Shown here in pieces: positions 14,188-23,670 of a DNA stretch of 42,167 nucleotides. How positions within the stretch are numbered: position 1 is the first letter of the stretch; every line of letters starts with the position of its first letter. The notes under the pieces were generated by a model that did no database searches, was not told where the DNA came from, and saw nothing but the letters and a program-made list of their open reading frames with translations. Source of the stretch: Hymenobacter caeli (GTDB lineage: Bacteria > Bacteroidota > Bacteroidia > Cytophagales > Hymenobacteraceae); assembly GCF_013294115.1 (NCBI RefSeq), contig NZ_JABSNP010000030.1, forward strand, positions 1-42,167, in the 5' to 3' direction. Made by a program: the position numbers and the translations under genes.

Positions 14188-14862
14188 CTATTTGCCGCCG
14201 AAAGCGTAACCGACTTGGAATTGAAATACCGAGTTGTGCACGCTGGGGTTCTGGCCGTTACCGCCGGCGTAGGCCTGGCCGGCGTAATTAGCCGATACAC
14301 CTTGCTTGTACACCTGCGTGAAGTCGCCAGTGTACCGGAAGCCCAAGCTCAAGCCGCTGGTAATCTGGTAGCCAATGCCGCCCACGTAGGCCAGCACCGT
14401 CTTATTCATGTCAGCACTGTTGGTGTTGTCGGTGCTTTGGGTGCTCGTGTTACCGGTCTGGGTAAAGTCGCGGTTACGCACCAAAAAGCTGGCCTGGGGG
14501 CCCAGTTCAAGGAAAAAACCTTTGCCCTCGGTTTTGCCCGTGTTGTAGCGCAACAGTACGGGCACGTCGATGTAGCTCAGCGTGGTTTTGAAGCGGGTGG
14601 TCGGCAGGCCTTCAAAGTTATCGATCGAAGCGCCCTTCTGCGAGAACAGCACTTCGGGCTGCACCGAAAAGTTGTCGGCTACTCCGAAGTTGGAGTAGAG
14701 GCCAGCCGAGAAGCCCGACTTGTACTCGATGCCGTGCGAATCGGTGCCTGAGAAAGTAGCCAGGTTGTAGCCACCTTTTACACCAAATTTAATGCCCGTT
14801 TGGGCGTGTGCGGTGCCAACGATGCCGGCAAGGAGGGCGAGGGGAAGAATTACTTTTTTCAT
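14188..14862 (-). CDS. Outer-membrane beta-barrel protein (PorT-like), paralogue 3
   Basis: 224 residues with signal peptide MKKVILPLALLAGIVGTAHAQ. Barrel strands follow the same plan as the two genes downstream: KFGVKGGYNLATFSG, GFSAGLYSNFG, FSVQPEVLFSQKGASI, LSYIDVPVLLRY, FFLELGPQASFLV, AYVGGIGYQI, LSLGFRYTGDF and terminal FQFQVGYAFGGK. A Thr/Asn/Ser-rich insertion (~residues 133-150) distinguishes it. It diverges from the PagL-like gene across a 200-base AT-rich region. Confidence 0.9.
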   Translation of the reverse strand: MKKVILPLALLAGIVGTAHAQTGIKFGVKGGYNLATFSGTDSHGIEYKSGFSAGLYSNFGVADNFSVQPEVLFSQKGASIDNFEGLPTTRFKTTLSYIDVPVLLRYNTGKTEGKGFFLELGPQASFLVRNRDFTQTGNTSTQSTDNTNSADMNKTVLAYVGGIGYQITSGLSLGFRYTGDFTQVYKQGVSANYAGQAYAGGNGQNPSVHNSVFQFQVGYAFGGK

Positions 14863-15063
14863 GATTGAAAAAATGTAAAAAGGGAATATAAATAATTGTT
14901 TTGCGGTACGAATACGCTACCGAAAACGTGCCTTATATCGCTCCAATAATTATTTGGGTTTCATTTTTTTATTTAAATCTTAATAAAAATTTAAATAAGC
15001 TCGCTAATTGAGAACTTACTCACCAATTTTGCTCCCGTTAGTTTGACTGCGTAATTCGTGGCA
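14863..15063. other. AT-rich divergent promoter region
   Basis: About 200 strongly AT-rich bases between divergent envelope genes. It must hold promoters for both, but I see only imperfect -7 matches (for example TTAGTTTG at 15038-15045 on the plus strand). No small gene is seen. Confidence 0.4.
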
Positions 15064-16176
15064 ATGAAAGTGTTAGGAGTCGTGCAGCGGTTGGCTTGGG
15101 TGCTGGGGTGGGGGCTGGGCCACCGGCCAGCGCAGGCGCAGCCCGTGCCCGCGCCGCGGGCCCCGCTGGTGGTGGGGGCCTACGCGCAGGGGGCCATCGT
15201 GGTGGCCCACACCGAAGCCGTGCGCCACCTGGCCGTTTCCCACCCCACGGGCCTGGAGTTGAACGCGCAGCGCCAAACCACCGGCGCGGCCCCCTGGCAC
15301 GGTTGGTACCGCTTCCCCAAAGTCGGGCTGGCGCTGGTGTACTACGACTTTCACAACCCCGTGCTGGGGCGGGCCTTTGCCGTCAGCCCTTACATCAGCA
15401 AGACGTTTTCGCGCGGGCCCCGGCACGACCTGAGCTTCCGGCTGGGGGCCGGGCTGGGCTACCTCACCAACCCCTACGACCAGCAAACCAACCACAAGAA
15501 CACCATCGCCGGCTCGGCCCTGAACGCCAACATCCAGCTGCGGGCCGAGTACGACCACGCCCTCACCGAGCACCTGGGCCTGCTCGTGGGCCTGGGCCTC
15601 AACCACTTCTCCAACGGGGCCACCAGCAAGCCCAACTTCGGGGTGAACCTGCCCGCGCTGGTGCTCGGCCTCAACTACTACCAGCAGCGCCTGGCCCCGC
15701 ACGCGAACGAGTACGCCCCCGCGCCCGCCGACGTGGGCCGCCCCTTCGGGTACGTGGCCACGAGCGTGGGCTACAAGCAGCGCAGCGACGGCGACTTACG
15801 CCGCTACCTCGTCAACTCCGTGACGCTGGCCGTGGGCCGCCGCGTCAACCGCAAGTCCAACCTGCTGCTGGGCGTGGAGGGCTTCTACGACCGCTCGCTG
15901 AAAGCCGACCTGGCCGACACGCTGCGCCCCGGCGCCGCCGGCCCCAGCGTGCTGAAAGCCGGGGTGTTTGCCGGGCACGAGCTGCTGTTTGGGCGGCTGG
16001 CGTTCGGCACGCAGCTGGGCTTTTACGTGTACGACCCCTACAAAAGCAGCACCGTGTACTACGAGCGCCTCGGCCTGAAGTACCTCTTCAACGACCACCT
16101 GTTCGGGGCCATCGACCTGAAGGCGCACCGCGCCGTGGCCGACGTGATTGAGTTCAAAGTAGGGGCCAAGCTGTGA
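15064..16176 (+). CDS. PagL-like acyloxyacyl hydrolase (lipid A deacylase family)
   Basis: 370 residues from ATG 15064 with a signal peptide ending AQAQ. The middle of the protein contains GLGLNHFSNGATSKPNFGVN (His181, Ser183), matching the His-x-Ser-Asn catalytic block of PagL-type outer-membrane lipid A 3-O-deacylases. In the Pseudomonas enzyme, as I recall it, a glutamate lies 14 residues after the histidine; here that position is asparagine. The rest is beta-strand rich and ends like a barrel (DVIEFKVGAKL). The ~370-residue length is about twice that of PagL, as in other Bacteroidota acyloxyacyl hydrolase homologues. Activity on lipid A is inferred, not shown. Confidence 0.72.
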   Translation: MKVLGVVQRLAWVLGWGLGHRPAQAQPVPAPRAPLVVGAYAQGAIVVAHTEAVRHLAVSHPTGLELNAQRQTTGAAPWHGWYRFPKVGLALVYYDFHNPVLGRAFAVSPYISKTFSRGPRHDLSFRLGAGLGYLTNPYDQQTNHKNTIAGSALNANIQLRAEYDHALTEHLGLLVGLGLNHFSNGATSKPNFGVNLPALVLGLNYYQQRLAPHANEYAPAPADVGRPFGYVATSVGYKQRSDGDLRRYLVNSVTLAVGRRVNRKSNLLLGVEGFYDRSLKADLADTLRPGAAGPSVLKAGVFAGHELLFGRLAFGTQLGFYVYDPYKSSTVYYERLGLKYLFNDHLFGAIDLKAHRAVADVIEFKVGAKL

Positions 16177-16302
16177 GGCGTTCTATCGGTCCTTAGCGCC
16201 GCCCTGGGGAAGGTTTTGGGCGGTTCGGAAAAGAAGATTCGCGCAACTGGGGCATTTTATGAATCTTTAGGCCGTGGTTGCACTAAAGGCCACGCTTTCA
16301 GC

Positions 16303-16989
16303 ATGGAAACCTTTTTTCAATCCAACCGCTACCTGCACATCACGGCCGGTTTCATCGGGTTCTTCGTGGCCCCGGTGGCCCTGGCCCTGCGCAAGGGCGG
16401 GGAGGCGCACCGGCTGTGGGGGCGGGTATTTTTCTGGGCGATGGCGGTGGCCGGTACCACGGCCCTGGCGGGGGCCCAGCACATCCACAGCTTGTTTTTG
16501 CTGCTCACGGCGGTATTCAGCCTGTACATGGCGGCCTTTGGCTACCGCTCCATTTTCCTGAAACAGCTGGCCTGGGACGCCCGCGTGGCGCCCTTCGACT
16601 GGGCCGTGGCGGGGGGGGGCCTGGTGGTGTTTCTGGGCACGGTGGCCTACGCCTTTGCATCGGGCAACATCCCCGTGGGCGTGTTCGGGGCCCTGGGGGC
16701 CATGACGGCGGCGCGGCAGCTGCGCGGCTACGCCAACGCCGGCCACTGGGCCAAAAACCAATGGCTGCTGAACCACATTTCGGGGTTCATGGCTTCCTAC
16801 ATCGCGGCGGTGTCGGCGTTTTCGGTCACCAGCCTGCGGTTTATTCCTTTTCCTTACAACTTTTTGTGGCCCACGGCGCTGGGGCTGCCCGTCATTTGGT
16901 GGTGGCAGCGCCGGGTGCGGGCCCAGCGGGTGGCTACCGCACCAGGCTTCGATTTATCTGCCGCACCAGCCCCGGCCCTTCGTAAATAA
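16303..16989 (+). CDS. DUF2306-like small membrane protein
   Basis: 228 residues from ATG 16303. It has about seven membrane segments; the first half contains the signature LHITAGFIGFFVAPVALAL followed by GEAHRLWGRVFFWAMAVAG, which resembles the DUF2306 (predicted membrane protein) pattern with conserved histidines (HI, AHRLWG, AQHIHS, LLNHISGFMASYI). Such histidines could bind haem or metal, but this is speculation. The 3' end overlaps the convergent pyrD gene by 56 bases, so the last ~18 codons are read on both strands. Confidence 0.75.
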   Translation: METFFQSNRYLHITAGFIGFFVAPVALALRKGGEAHRLWGRVFFWAMAVAGTTALAGAQHIHSLFLLLTAVFSLYMAAFGYRSIFLKQLAWDARVAPFDWAVAGGGLVVFLGTVAYAFASGNIPVGVFGALGAMTAARQLRGYANAGHWAKNQWLLNHISGFMASYIAAVSAFSVTSLRFIPFPYNFLWPTALGLPVIWWWQRRVRAQRVATAPGFDLSAAPAPALRK

Positions 16990-17965
16990 AGCCGGTGTAG
17001 AGCTGCACCAGCGAGGCCCCGGCCGCCAGCTTTTCCTGCGCGTCCGCCGCCGAGTGGATGCCGCCCGCCCCAATGATGGGCAGGCCCCCCGCGCTGCGCC
17101 GGTGCAGGTAGCGAATCACCTCCGTGGCCCGCGCCCGCAGCGGCCGGCCGCTGAGGCCCCCCGCGCCCAGGGCCGCCACGTGGCCGGCGTCGGTGCTGAG
17201 GCCCCCGCGGCCGATGGTGGTGTTGGTGGCCACGAGGCCGCTGAGGTGGGTTTCCTCGGCTATTTCGATGATGTCGTCGAGTTGGGCATCGGTCAGGTCG
17301 GGGGCAATCTTCAGCAGCAGGGGGCGCGGCGTGGGGCGGGCCAGGTTGCGGCCCTGCACCTGCTGGAGCAAGTCTATAAGTGGCTTCTTTTCCTGCAATT
17401 CGCGCAGACCGGGCGTGTTGGGCGAACTCACGTTCACCACGAAGTAGTCCACCACGTCGGCCAGCGCGTCGTAGGCGGCCAGGTAGTCGGCGGCGGCTTC
17501 GGCGTTGGGCGTGTCCTTGTTCTTGCCGATGTTGCCGCCGATGATGAGCCGGGGGTTGCGCCGCCGCGCCAGCCGCGCCGCCACCGCCGGGGCCCCGTCG
17601 TTGTTGAAGCCCATGCGGTTAATCAGGGCCCCGTCCTGCGGCAGCCGGAACAGGCGCGGCTGCGGGTTGCCGGGCTGCGGCCGGGGCGTCACGGTGCCAA
17701 TCTCCACGAAGCCGAAGCCCAGCGTGGCCAGCTCATCGGTCAGGGCCGCGTTCTTGTCGAAGCCCGCCGCCAGCCCCACCGGGTTTGGAAATTTCAACCC
17801 AAAAACCTCCCGCTCCAAGCTTGCGTGCTGGTAGTCGTAGAGCCCGCGCAGCAGGGCCCGAACGCCCGGAACCCGGGCCGCCCGGCGCAAATTATCGAAC
17901 ACGAGGTGGTGGGCACGCTCGGCGTCGAGGTTGAACAGCAGGGGTTTGACGAGGGATTTATACAC
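16934..17965 (-). CDS. pyrD: Dihydroorotate dehydrogenase (quinone), class 2
   Basis: 343 residues from GTG 17965. This start gives VYKSLVKPLLFNLDAERAH, which lines up with the usual MY-x3-V/I-P-LLF-LDPE-AH start of class 2 enzymes; the ATG at 18001 would add 12 non-conserved residues inside hepT. It oxidises dihydroorotate to orotate in pyrimidine synthesis, passing electrons to quinone at the membrane. Visible motifs are NPVGLAAGFDKNA (~residue 50-62), EIGTVTPRPQPGNPQPRLFR, INRMGFNNDG, VNVSSPNTPGLRELQ (catalytic serine), KIAPDLTD, ATNTTIGR and GAGGIHSAADAQEKLAAGASLVQLYTG. It overlaps hepT by 8 bases (GTGTATAA). Confidence 0.95.
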   Translation of the reverse strand: MYKSLVKPLLFNLDAERAHHLVFDNLRRAARVPGVRALLRGLYDYQHASLEREVFGLKFPNPVGLAAGFDKNAALTDELATLGFGFVEIGTVTPRPQPGNPQPRLFRLPQDGALINRMGFNNDGAPAVAARLARRRNPRLIIGGNIGKNKDTPNAEAAADYLAAYDALADVVDYFVVNVSSPNTPGLRELQEKKPLIDLLQQVQGRNLARPTPRPLLLKIAPDLTDAQLDDIIEIAEETHLSGLVATNTTIGRGGLSTDAGHVAALGAGGLSGRPLRARATEVIRYLHRRSAGGLPIIGAGGIHSAADAQEKLAAGASLVQLYTGFIYEGPGLVRQINRSLVR

Positions 17966-18341
17966 TGGCGTCGGGGCCAAATTGCTGGTCGAGGTCGGCA
18001 AATAAGTCTTCCAATATTAAGTGCAGCCCGGGAACAATGTGCTGCGAAATATCCCAAACTTTGGCCAAGTCTACCCGAAAATATTCGTGCGAAATCAGGT
18101 TGCGAAAATCCTTGGTACCCTGCCAATTGATGCTTGGACACAACTGCTGCGTGGCTACCGATACGTGGGACGCCGCCTCACCCAAGATTTCAAATTGCCG
18201 TTCTACGCCCGATTGCAGCAACAAGTCCGACGCGAGGTCGGCAAACGTTTTACCAACTAAAAAAAGCTCGATGTTACGGGCTGCCTGCAACGTATGTAAC
18301 ACCCGCTCAGGGTCACGCGGCCGTCCTTTGCTTGCTTTCAT
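17958..18341 (-). CDS. hepT: HepT-like HEPN toxin of a MntA-HepT pair
   Basis: 127 residues. The helical DUF86/HEPN domain carries the complete Rx4HxY motif as RNLISHEY (~residue 85-92). In the characterised MntA-HepT (type VII) systems this is the RNase active site, and its tyrosine is the residue that the partner polyAMPylates. Further conserved parts are the start RDPERVLHTLQAARNIELFL and FEILGEAASHVS. Its ATG lies inside the last codons of mntA (29-base overlap) and its stop overlaps the pyrD GTG, so the three genes are almost certainly co-transcribed. Confidence 0.88.
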   Translation of the reverse strand: MKASKGRPRDPERVLHTLQAARNIELFLVGKTFADLASDLLLQSGVERQFEILGEAASHVSVATQQLCPSINWQGTKDFRNLISHEYFRVDLAKVWDISQHIVPGLHLILEDLFADLDQQFGPDASV

Positions 18342-18621
18342 ATAGCGTGGTCAGGTCTTTTTTAATGTAGCGCATCATGTAATCGGAAACGACGGTCCCG
18401 ACGTCAACCTTGATACCGAGCCGCTGCTCCAGGTCGCGGGAGTAGTCGAAAAATTCCCAGCCGACTTGTCGTTCCATTTCCAGCAGCAAGTCCAGGTCCG
18501 ATTCGGCCGTGGCTTCGCCGCGCGCATACGAGCCGAACACCTGCACCCGCCGCACGGGCTTATCGGCGAAATAGTCGGCTAGCACCTGCCGGATGTGGTC
18601 GAGGGAATGGGGAGGTTCCAT
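18313..18621 (-). CDS. mntA: MntA-like minimal nucleotidyltransferase antitoxin
   Basis: 102 residues from ATG 18621; the longer upstream open frame is only a shadow of comM. The nucleotidyltransferase signature GSx10DxD is complete: FGSYARGEATAESDLDLLLE (~residues 31-50). A third acidic residue is available in KVDVGTVVSD (~75-84). In known type VII systems this protein adds AMP units to the tyrosine of the HEPN toxin and so silences it. It lies 35 bases downstream of comM and overlaps hepT by 29 bases. A TACTTTG string directly before the ATG is a one-base-short -7 match. Confidence 0.88.
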   Translation of the reverse strand: MEPPHSLDHIRQVLADYFADKPVRRVQVFGSYARGEATAESDLDLLLEMERQVGWEFFDYSRDLEQRLGIKVDVGTVVSDYMMRYIKKDLTTLYESKQRTAA

Positions 18622-18656
18622 AGCACAAAGTACGCAGGCCCCGGCCGAAACGTGCG

Positions 18657-20192
<1,536 letters not shown>

Positions 20193-20289
20193 GAATCGCT
20201 GATTAGTCGTGATTAACCGTGATTTCGTTGATTTAATCGCGGCTTAATCGGTTTTTGCTGAGAAGAAAAGCGGAAAACGAGGCGAATTC

Positions 20290-20886
20290 TCAGGCCGCCA
20301 ATACCAGCTGCTCAATCAGCATAATCAAGATGTGAATCACTTTGATGTGAATTTCCTGAATCCGGTCGGCATAGCCGCTGTGCGGAGCCCTGATTTCCAC
20401 GTCGCAAACACTGGCTAATTCGCCGCCGTCTTTGCCGGTAAGGGCTATCACAAACATGCCAGCGGCCTTGGCGGCTTCGGCAGCGCGCAGCACGTTGGGC
20501 GAGTTGCCGCTGGTGCTTATGGCCAGCAGCACATCGCCCGGCCGGCCTAAGGCCTCCACGAAGCGGCTGAACACGAACTCGAAACCGTAGTCGTTGGCCA
20601 CGCAGGTTAGGTGCGAGGCGTCGGTGAGGGCAATGGCGGCCAGGGCCCGGCGGTCGGCGCGGTAGCGGCCGCTCAGCTCCTCGGCGAAGTGCTGGGCGTC
20701 GCAGAGGCTGCCGCCGTTGCCGCAGGTGAGGATTTTGCCGCCGTTGCGCAGGCTGGTGGCCATCAGCTCGGCCGTCTGGGCGATACGGGCCAGGTTGGTT
20801 TCGTCGGCCAGGAAGCGGTCGAGGACACTGCGAGCTTCGGTAAGTTCGGCGTGGATGCGGGCGGCGAGCGGGGTGGGGTGGGGCAC
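20290..20886 (-). CDS. gmhA: Sedoheptulose-7-phosphate isomerase
   Basis: 198 residues, the family's length. SIS-domain isomerase that makes D-glycero-D-manno-heptose 7-phosphate for lipopolysaccharide core. Visible are CGNGGSLCDAQHFAEELSGRY (~residue 55-75) with the zinc/catalytic His and Glu, ALTDASHLTCVANDYGFEFVF, the sugar-phosphate loop STSGNSPNVLRAAEAAK, GKDGGELA, and the C-terminal QEIHIKVIHILIMLIEQ with the catalytic glutamate and histidines. It follows a small membrane protein gene by 28 bases, so both are probably co-transcribed. Confidence 0.94.
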   Translation of the reverse strand: MPHPTPLAARIHAELTEARSVLDRFLADETNLARIAQTAELMATSLRNGGKILTCGNGGSLCDAQHFAEELSGRYRADRRALAAIALTDASHLTCVANDYGFEFVFSRFVEALGRPGDVLLAISTSGNSPNVLRAAEAAKAAGMFVIALTGKDGGELASVCDVEIRAPHSGYADRIQEIHIKVIHILIMLIEQLVLAA

Positions 20887-20914
20887 GCGGAAAGGGTTGG
20901 GCGCGGGTAGAAAA

Positions 20915-21397
20915 TTACAGCGGGGGCCGCTCGGCCGGCGGCGTGTTGGGCAGGCTAGGGTCCGACTGCGGGAACATGGGCCGGGCGGGCTCCGGGGGCC
21001 GGTTGGGTGCGGCGTAGCGGTCGGCGGGAAAATTGGGGTTGCCGGGAAAGCCGGGGTTGCCAGGAAAGTTGGGATTGCCGGGGTTGGGCACTACCCGGGA
21101 CGCGGTTTGCTGGTGGTCGTAGAGCTTGGCCTTCAGCTCGTTGATGCGGCCGTCCTGCTTGGCCACGCTCCGGCGCAGCAGGCTGCTGTCCAGGTTCTCA
21201 ATCACCAGCTGCACGGCCATTATCACGGCCCCGATGGTGGCCAGCATTTGAAAAAAATCCCGCTCCCGTGCCTCGTCCGACAGCGCCGCGCCGAACCCGG
21301 CCACCGACGCCCGCACCGCCGGTACCAGCAGGAACAACAGCGCCAGCAGCAAGTACACCATCACCACCACCGAAACGAAACGCTTGAGAGCAACCAT
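20915..21397 (-). CDS. Small membrane protein with NPxFPG repeats
   Basis: 160 residues, no recognised family. A first membrane segment at ~5-27 (VSVVVMVYLLLALLFLLVPA), a second at ~48-68 (FFQMLATIGAVIMAVQLVI), then a short coiled coil (~70-98, LLRRSVAKQDGRINELKAKL) and a proline-rich tail. The tail has three NPxFPG-type repeats (~residues 107-125, encoded by 18-bp units near 21025-21085) and then mixed Pro/Ala/Arg. The tail probably lies outside the membrane core as a flexible extension. It heads a likely operon with gmhA. Confidence 0.75.
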   Translation of the reverse strand: MVALKRFVSVVVMVYLLLALLFLLVPAVRASVAGFGAALSDEARERDFFQMLATIGAVIMAVQLVIENLDSSLLRRSVAKQDGRINELKAKLYDHQQTASRVVPNPGNPNFPGNPGFPGNPNFPADRYAAPNRPPEPARPMFPQSDPSLPNTPPAERPPL

Positions 21398-21431
21398 GAG
21401 AAAGAGTTTTTTTGAGTGAAGGTTTCGGGAA

Positions 21432-21463
21432 TAAAGATAGGCTCCGTCGGGGGCCTACACCAA
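21432..21463 (-). promoter_or_regulatory. Possible promoter for the small membrane protein-gmhA operon
   Basis: The minus strand has TTG (21463-21461), 21 bases, then TATCTTTA (21439-21432), one base off the -7 consensus. The -33 part lies inside the 3' end of the ABC exporter gene. The ATG follows at 21397. Confidence 0.45.
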
Positions 21464-23299
21464 CGCGGCGTTGGTTTGCAGCGAGCTAAGGCGCTGATAA
21501 ACACCGTTGGGCCGGCGCAGCAGTTCGTCGTGGGTGCCGCGTTCCACGATGCGGCCGTGCTGGAGCACGATAATTTCGTCGGCGTGCTGCACCGTGCTCA
21601 GGCGGTGGGCGATGACGAGCGAGGTGCGCGCGGCCATCAGGCGTTGCAGGGCCTCCTGCACCAGTTTTTCGCTCTCGGTGTCGAGGGCCGAGGTGGCTTC
21701 GTCCAGAATCAGAATCGGTGGGTTGCGCAAAATGGCGCGGGCAATGCTCAAGCGCTGCCGCTGCCCGCCCGAAAGCCGGCCGCCCCGGTCGCCAATCATC
21801 GTCTGGTAGCCGTCGGGGCTGGCCACGATGAACTCGTGGGCGTTGGCAATTTTGGCGGCCTCGATGACTTCGGCCTCCGTGGCCTCGGTGTTGAAGCGGA
21901 TGTTGTTGAAAATCGTGTCGTTGAACAGGATGCTCTCCTGCGTGACGATGCCCATCTGGTCGCGCACCGAGTGGATGGTGCAGGCCCGCACGTCGTGCCC
22001 GTCGATGAGCAGCTGCCCGCCGCTGGCGTCGTAGAAGCGCGGCAGCAGGTCAGCTACCGTGCTCTTGCCGCCGCCGCTGGGGCCCACCAGCGCCACCATC
22101 TGGCCTTTTTTGATGGTCAGGTTCAGGTCGTAGAGTACCGGCGTGTCGCCGTAGCTGAACTGTACGTCGCGCAGCTCAATCTCGCGCGCGAAGGGCGGCA
22201 GCACCAGGGCCCCCGGCCGGTCGCGCACCGTGGGCTCGGTGTCGATGATGCGCAACACCCGCTCGCCGGCCACCAGCCCGCGCTGGATGTTGCCGAACGA
22301 GCCCGACAGCGCCTTGGCCGGCGTGAGCACCTGCGAAAACAGCACCACGTAGCCGATAAACGTCTCGCCCGTCAGGCTCGAATGCCCGCCCAGAATGAGC
22401 GTGCCGCCGTAGTACAGCAGCCCGGCCACCACCGACACGCCGGCAAATTCTGAGAACGGCGAGGCCAGGTCGCGGGTATTATCGATGCGGCGCGAGGTGC
22501 GGGCGTAGTTGTCGTTCTGCTCCTCAAACTTGCCCTTGATGTAGCCCTGCGCATTGAAGGCCTTGATGACCCGGATGCCGCCCAGCGTCTCGTCAATCAC
22601 CGACATCATCGAGCCCAGCGTGCTCTGGCTGATTTCGGCCTGCCGCCGCAGCCGCTTGGCCACGCCCGCAATGGCCCCGCCCGAGAGCGGCAGCAAAATG
22701 AGCGTGAACAGCGTGAGCGGCACCGAGATGTAGAACAGCAGCGCGAAAAAAGCCACGATTTTGAACGGCTCCTGGATGACGGCCGTCATCGTGTTCACCA
22801 CCGAGGTTTCCACCTCCTGCACGTCGCTGGTGAAGCGCGACAGCAAATCGCCCTTCCGCTCGCCCGAAAAATACCCCAGCTGTAGCTCCACAATGCGGTG
22901 GTACAGGGCCCGCCGCAGGTTGCGAATCACGCGGGCCCGCACCGTGGCCAGCAGCCGTAGGCTCAGGTAGCGAAACAGGTTGCTCAGCATCACCGACACC
23001 ACCACGATGACGCACACAAACGCCAGGGCCCCCAGCTTGCCCTGCGCCGCCAGCATGCCGGCAAAAAAGTAGTTGAACGTGTCCTTAATCCAGTCCAGCC
23101 CGAAGTGGAAAGCCGGCAAATGGGTGGGGGCCACCTGCGGCACCTTGTCCGTTTTGTCGAACAGCACTTGCAGCAGCGGGATGATGAGCGTGAAGTTGGC
23201 CAACCCGAAAAAAGTGCCCAGCACCGTGTACACCAGGTACTGCGGCAGGAAATTAGCCAGCGGCCGGGCGTATTGCAGGATGCGGAGGTACGTCTTCAT
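21455..23299 (-). CDS. MsbA-type ABC exporter, fused permease and ATPase
   Basis: 614 residues. An N-terminal six-helix exporter domain (~1-330) is fused to a nucleotide-binding domain with Walker A GPSGGGKST (~residue 408), the Q-loop near GIVTQESILFNDT, the signature LSGGQRQRLSIARAIL, Walker B ILILDEATSALD and H-loop VIAHRLST. The first cytoplasmic loop has FSGERKGDLLSRFTSDVQEVE, as in lipid exporters. It is probably a homodimeric flippase or exporter for lipid A-type lipids or other hydrophobic molecules; the substrate cannot be fixed from sequence. It starts 17 bases after the small gene upstream. Confidence 0.93.
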   Translation of the reverse strand: MKTYLRILQYARPLANFLPQYLVYTVLGTFFGLANFTLIIPLLQVLFDKTDKVPQVAPTHLPAFHFGLDWIKDTFNYFFAGMLAAQGKLGALAFVCVIVVVSVMLSNLFRYLSLRLLATVRARVIRNLRRALYHRIVELQLGYFSGERKGDLLSRFTSDVQEVETSVVNTMTAVIQEPFKIVAFFALLFYISVPLTLFTLILLPLSGGAIAGVAKRLRRQAEISQSTLGSMMSVIDETLGGIRVIKAFNAQGYIKGKFEEQNDNYARTSRRIDNTRDLASPFSEFAGVSVVAGLLYYGGTLILGGHSSLTGETFIGYVVLFSQVLTPAKALSGSFGNIQRGLVAGERVLRIIDTEPTVRDRPGALVLPPFAREIELRDVQFSYGDTPVLYDLNLTIKKGQMVALVGPSGGGKSTVADLLPRFYDASGGQLLIDGHDVRACTIHSVRDQMGIVTQESILFNDTIFNNIRFNTEATEAEVIEAAKIANAHEFIVASPDGYQTMIGDRGGRLSGGQRQRLSIARAILRNPPILILDEATSALDTESEKLVQEALQRLMAARTSLVIAHRLSTVQHADEIIVLQHGRIVERGTHDELLRRPNGVYQRLSSLQTNAALV

Positions 23300-23316
23300 A
23301 GCGGTAGTACTGCTGG

Positions 23317-23667
23317 CTAAGGACGCCGAAACGTAGCCGTTACTTCAATGGCCCCCACGATGTGCCGATTAAATTCGTCTAGCACCGCCGCCGGCACCCA
23401 CAATTCGTTGTGCCGGGCGTTGCCCACGTTCTGCACCGGAAACTGTGCCAAATAAGCCGTCTCGACCGCGAAGCGCACCACGTACCCAACGCCATAGTAA
23501 GGAACGTTCCAGTCGCGGCTGATTTGCACGGCGTATTCCTCGTTCAGTACCGGGTAAAAAATTGGTTGCTCGGGCAGCCGGGGCGGAAAGCTGCGCCAGC
23601 CGCTGGCAGCAATCAAATCCAGCTCTTGTTGATTGACCGGGCGGTACAAGCAGGTGCTTTCGGGCAT
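23317..23667 (-). CDS. Small conserved protein of unknown function
   Basis: 116 residues, soluble, no signal peptide. It reads YRPVNQQELDLIAASGWRSFPPRLPEQP, then FYPVLNEEYAVQISRDWNV, GYVVRFAVETAYLAQFPVQNVG and LDEFNRHIVGAIEVTATF. I recall similar short proteins that databases call ADP-ribosylation/crystallin J1; that label looks transferred by error and I do not rely on it. Some ADP-ribosyl-type folds start with such an R-x-V pattern, but no catalytic set is evident. It is placed 3 bases after the RemB/Wzi-like gene and 17 before the exporter, so all three may form one operon. Confidence 0.75.
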   Translation of the reverse strand: MPESTCLYRPVNQQELDLIAASGWRSFPPRLPEQPIFYPVLNEEYAVQISRDWNVPYYGVGYVVRFAVETAYLAQFPVQNVGNARHNELWVPAAVLDEFNRHIVGAIEVTATFRRP

Positions 23668-23670
23668 GGC

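Noticed and set aside
23317..23667. ADP-ribosyltransferase function for the small gene
   Set aside because: Only a remembered database name supports it. No full set of catalytic residues can be seen.
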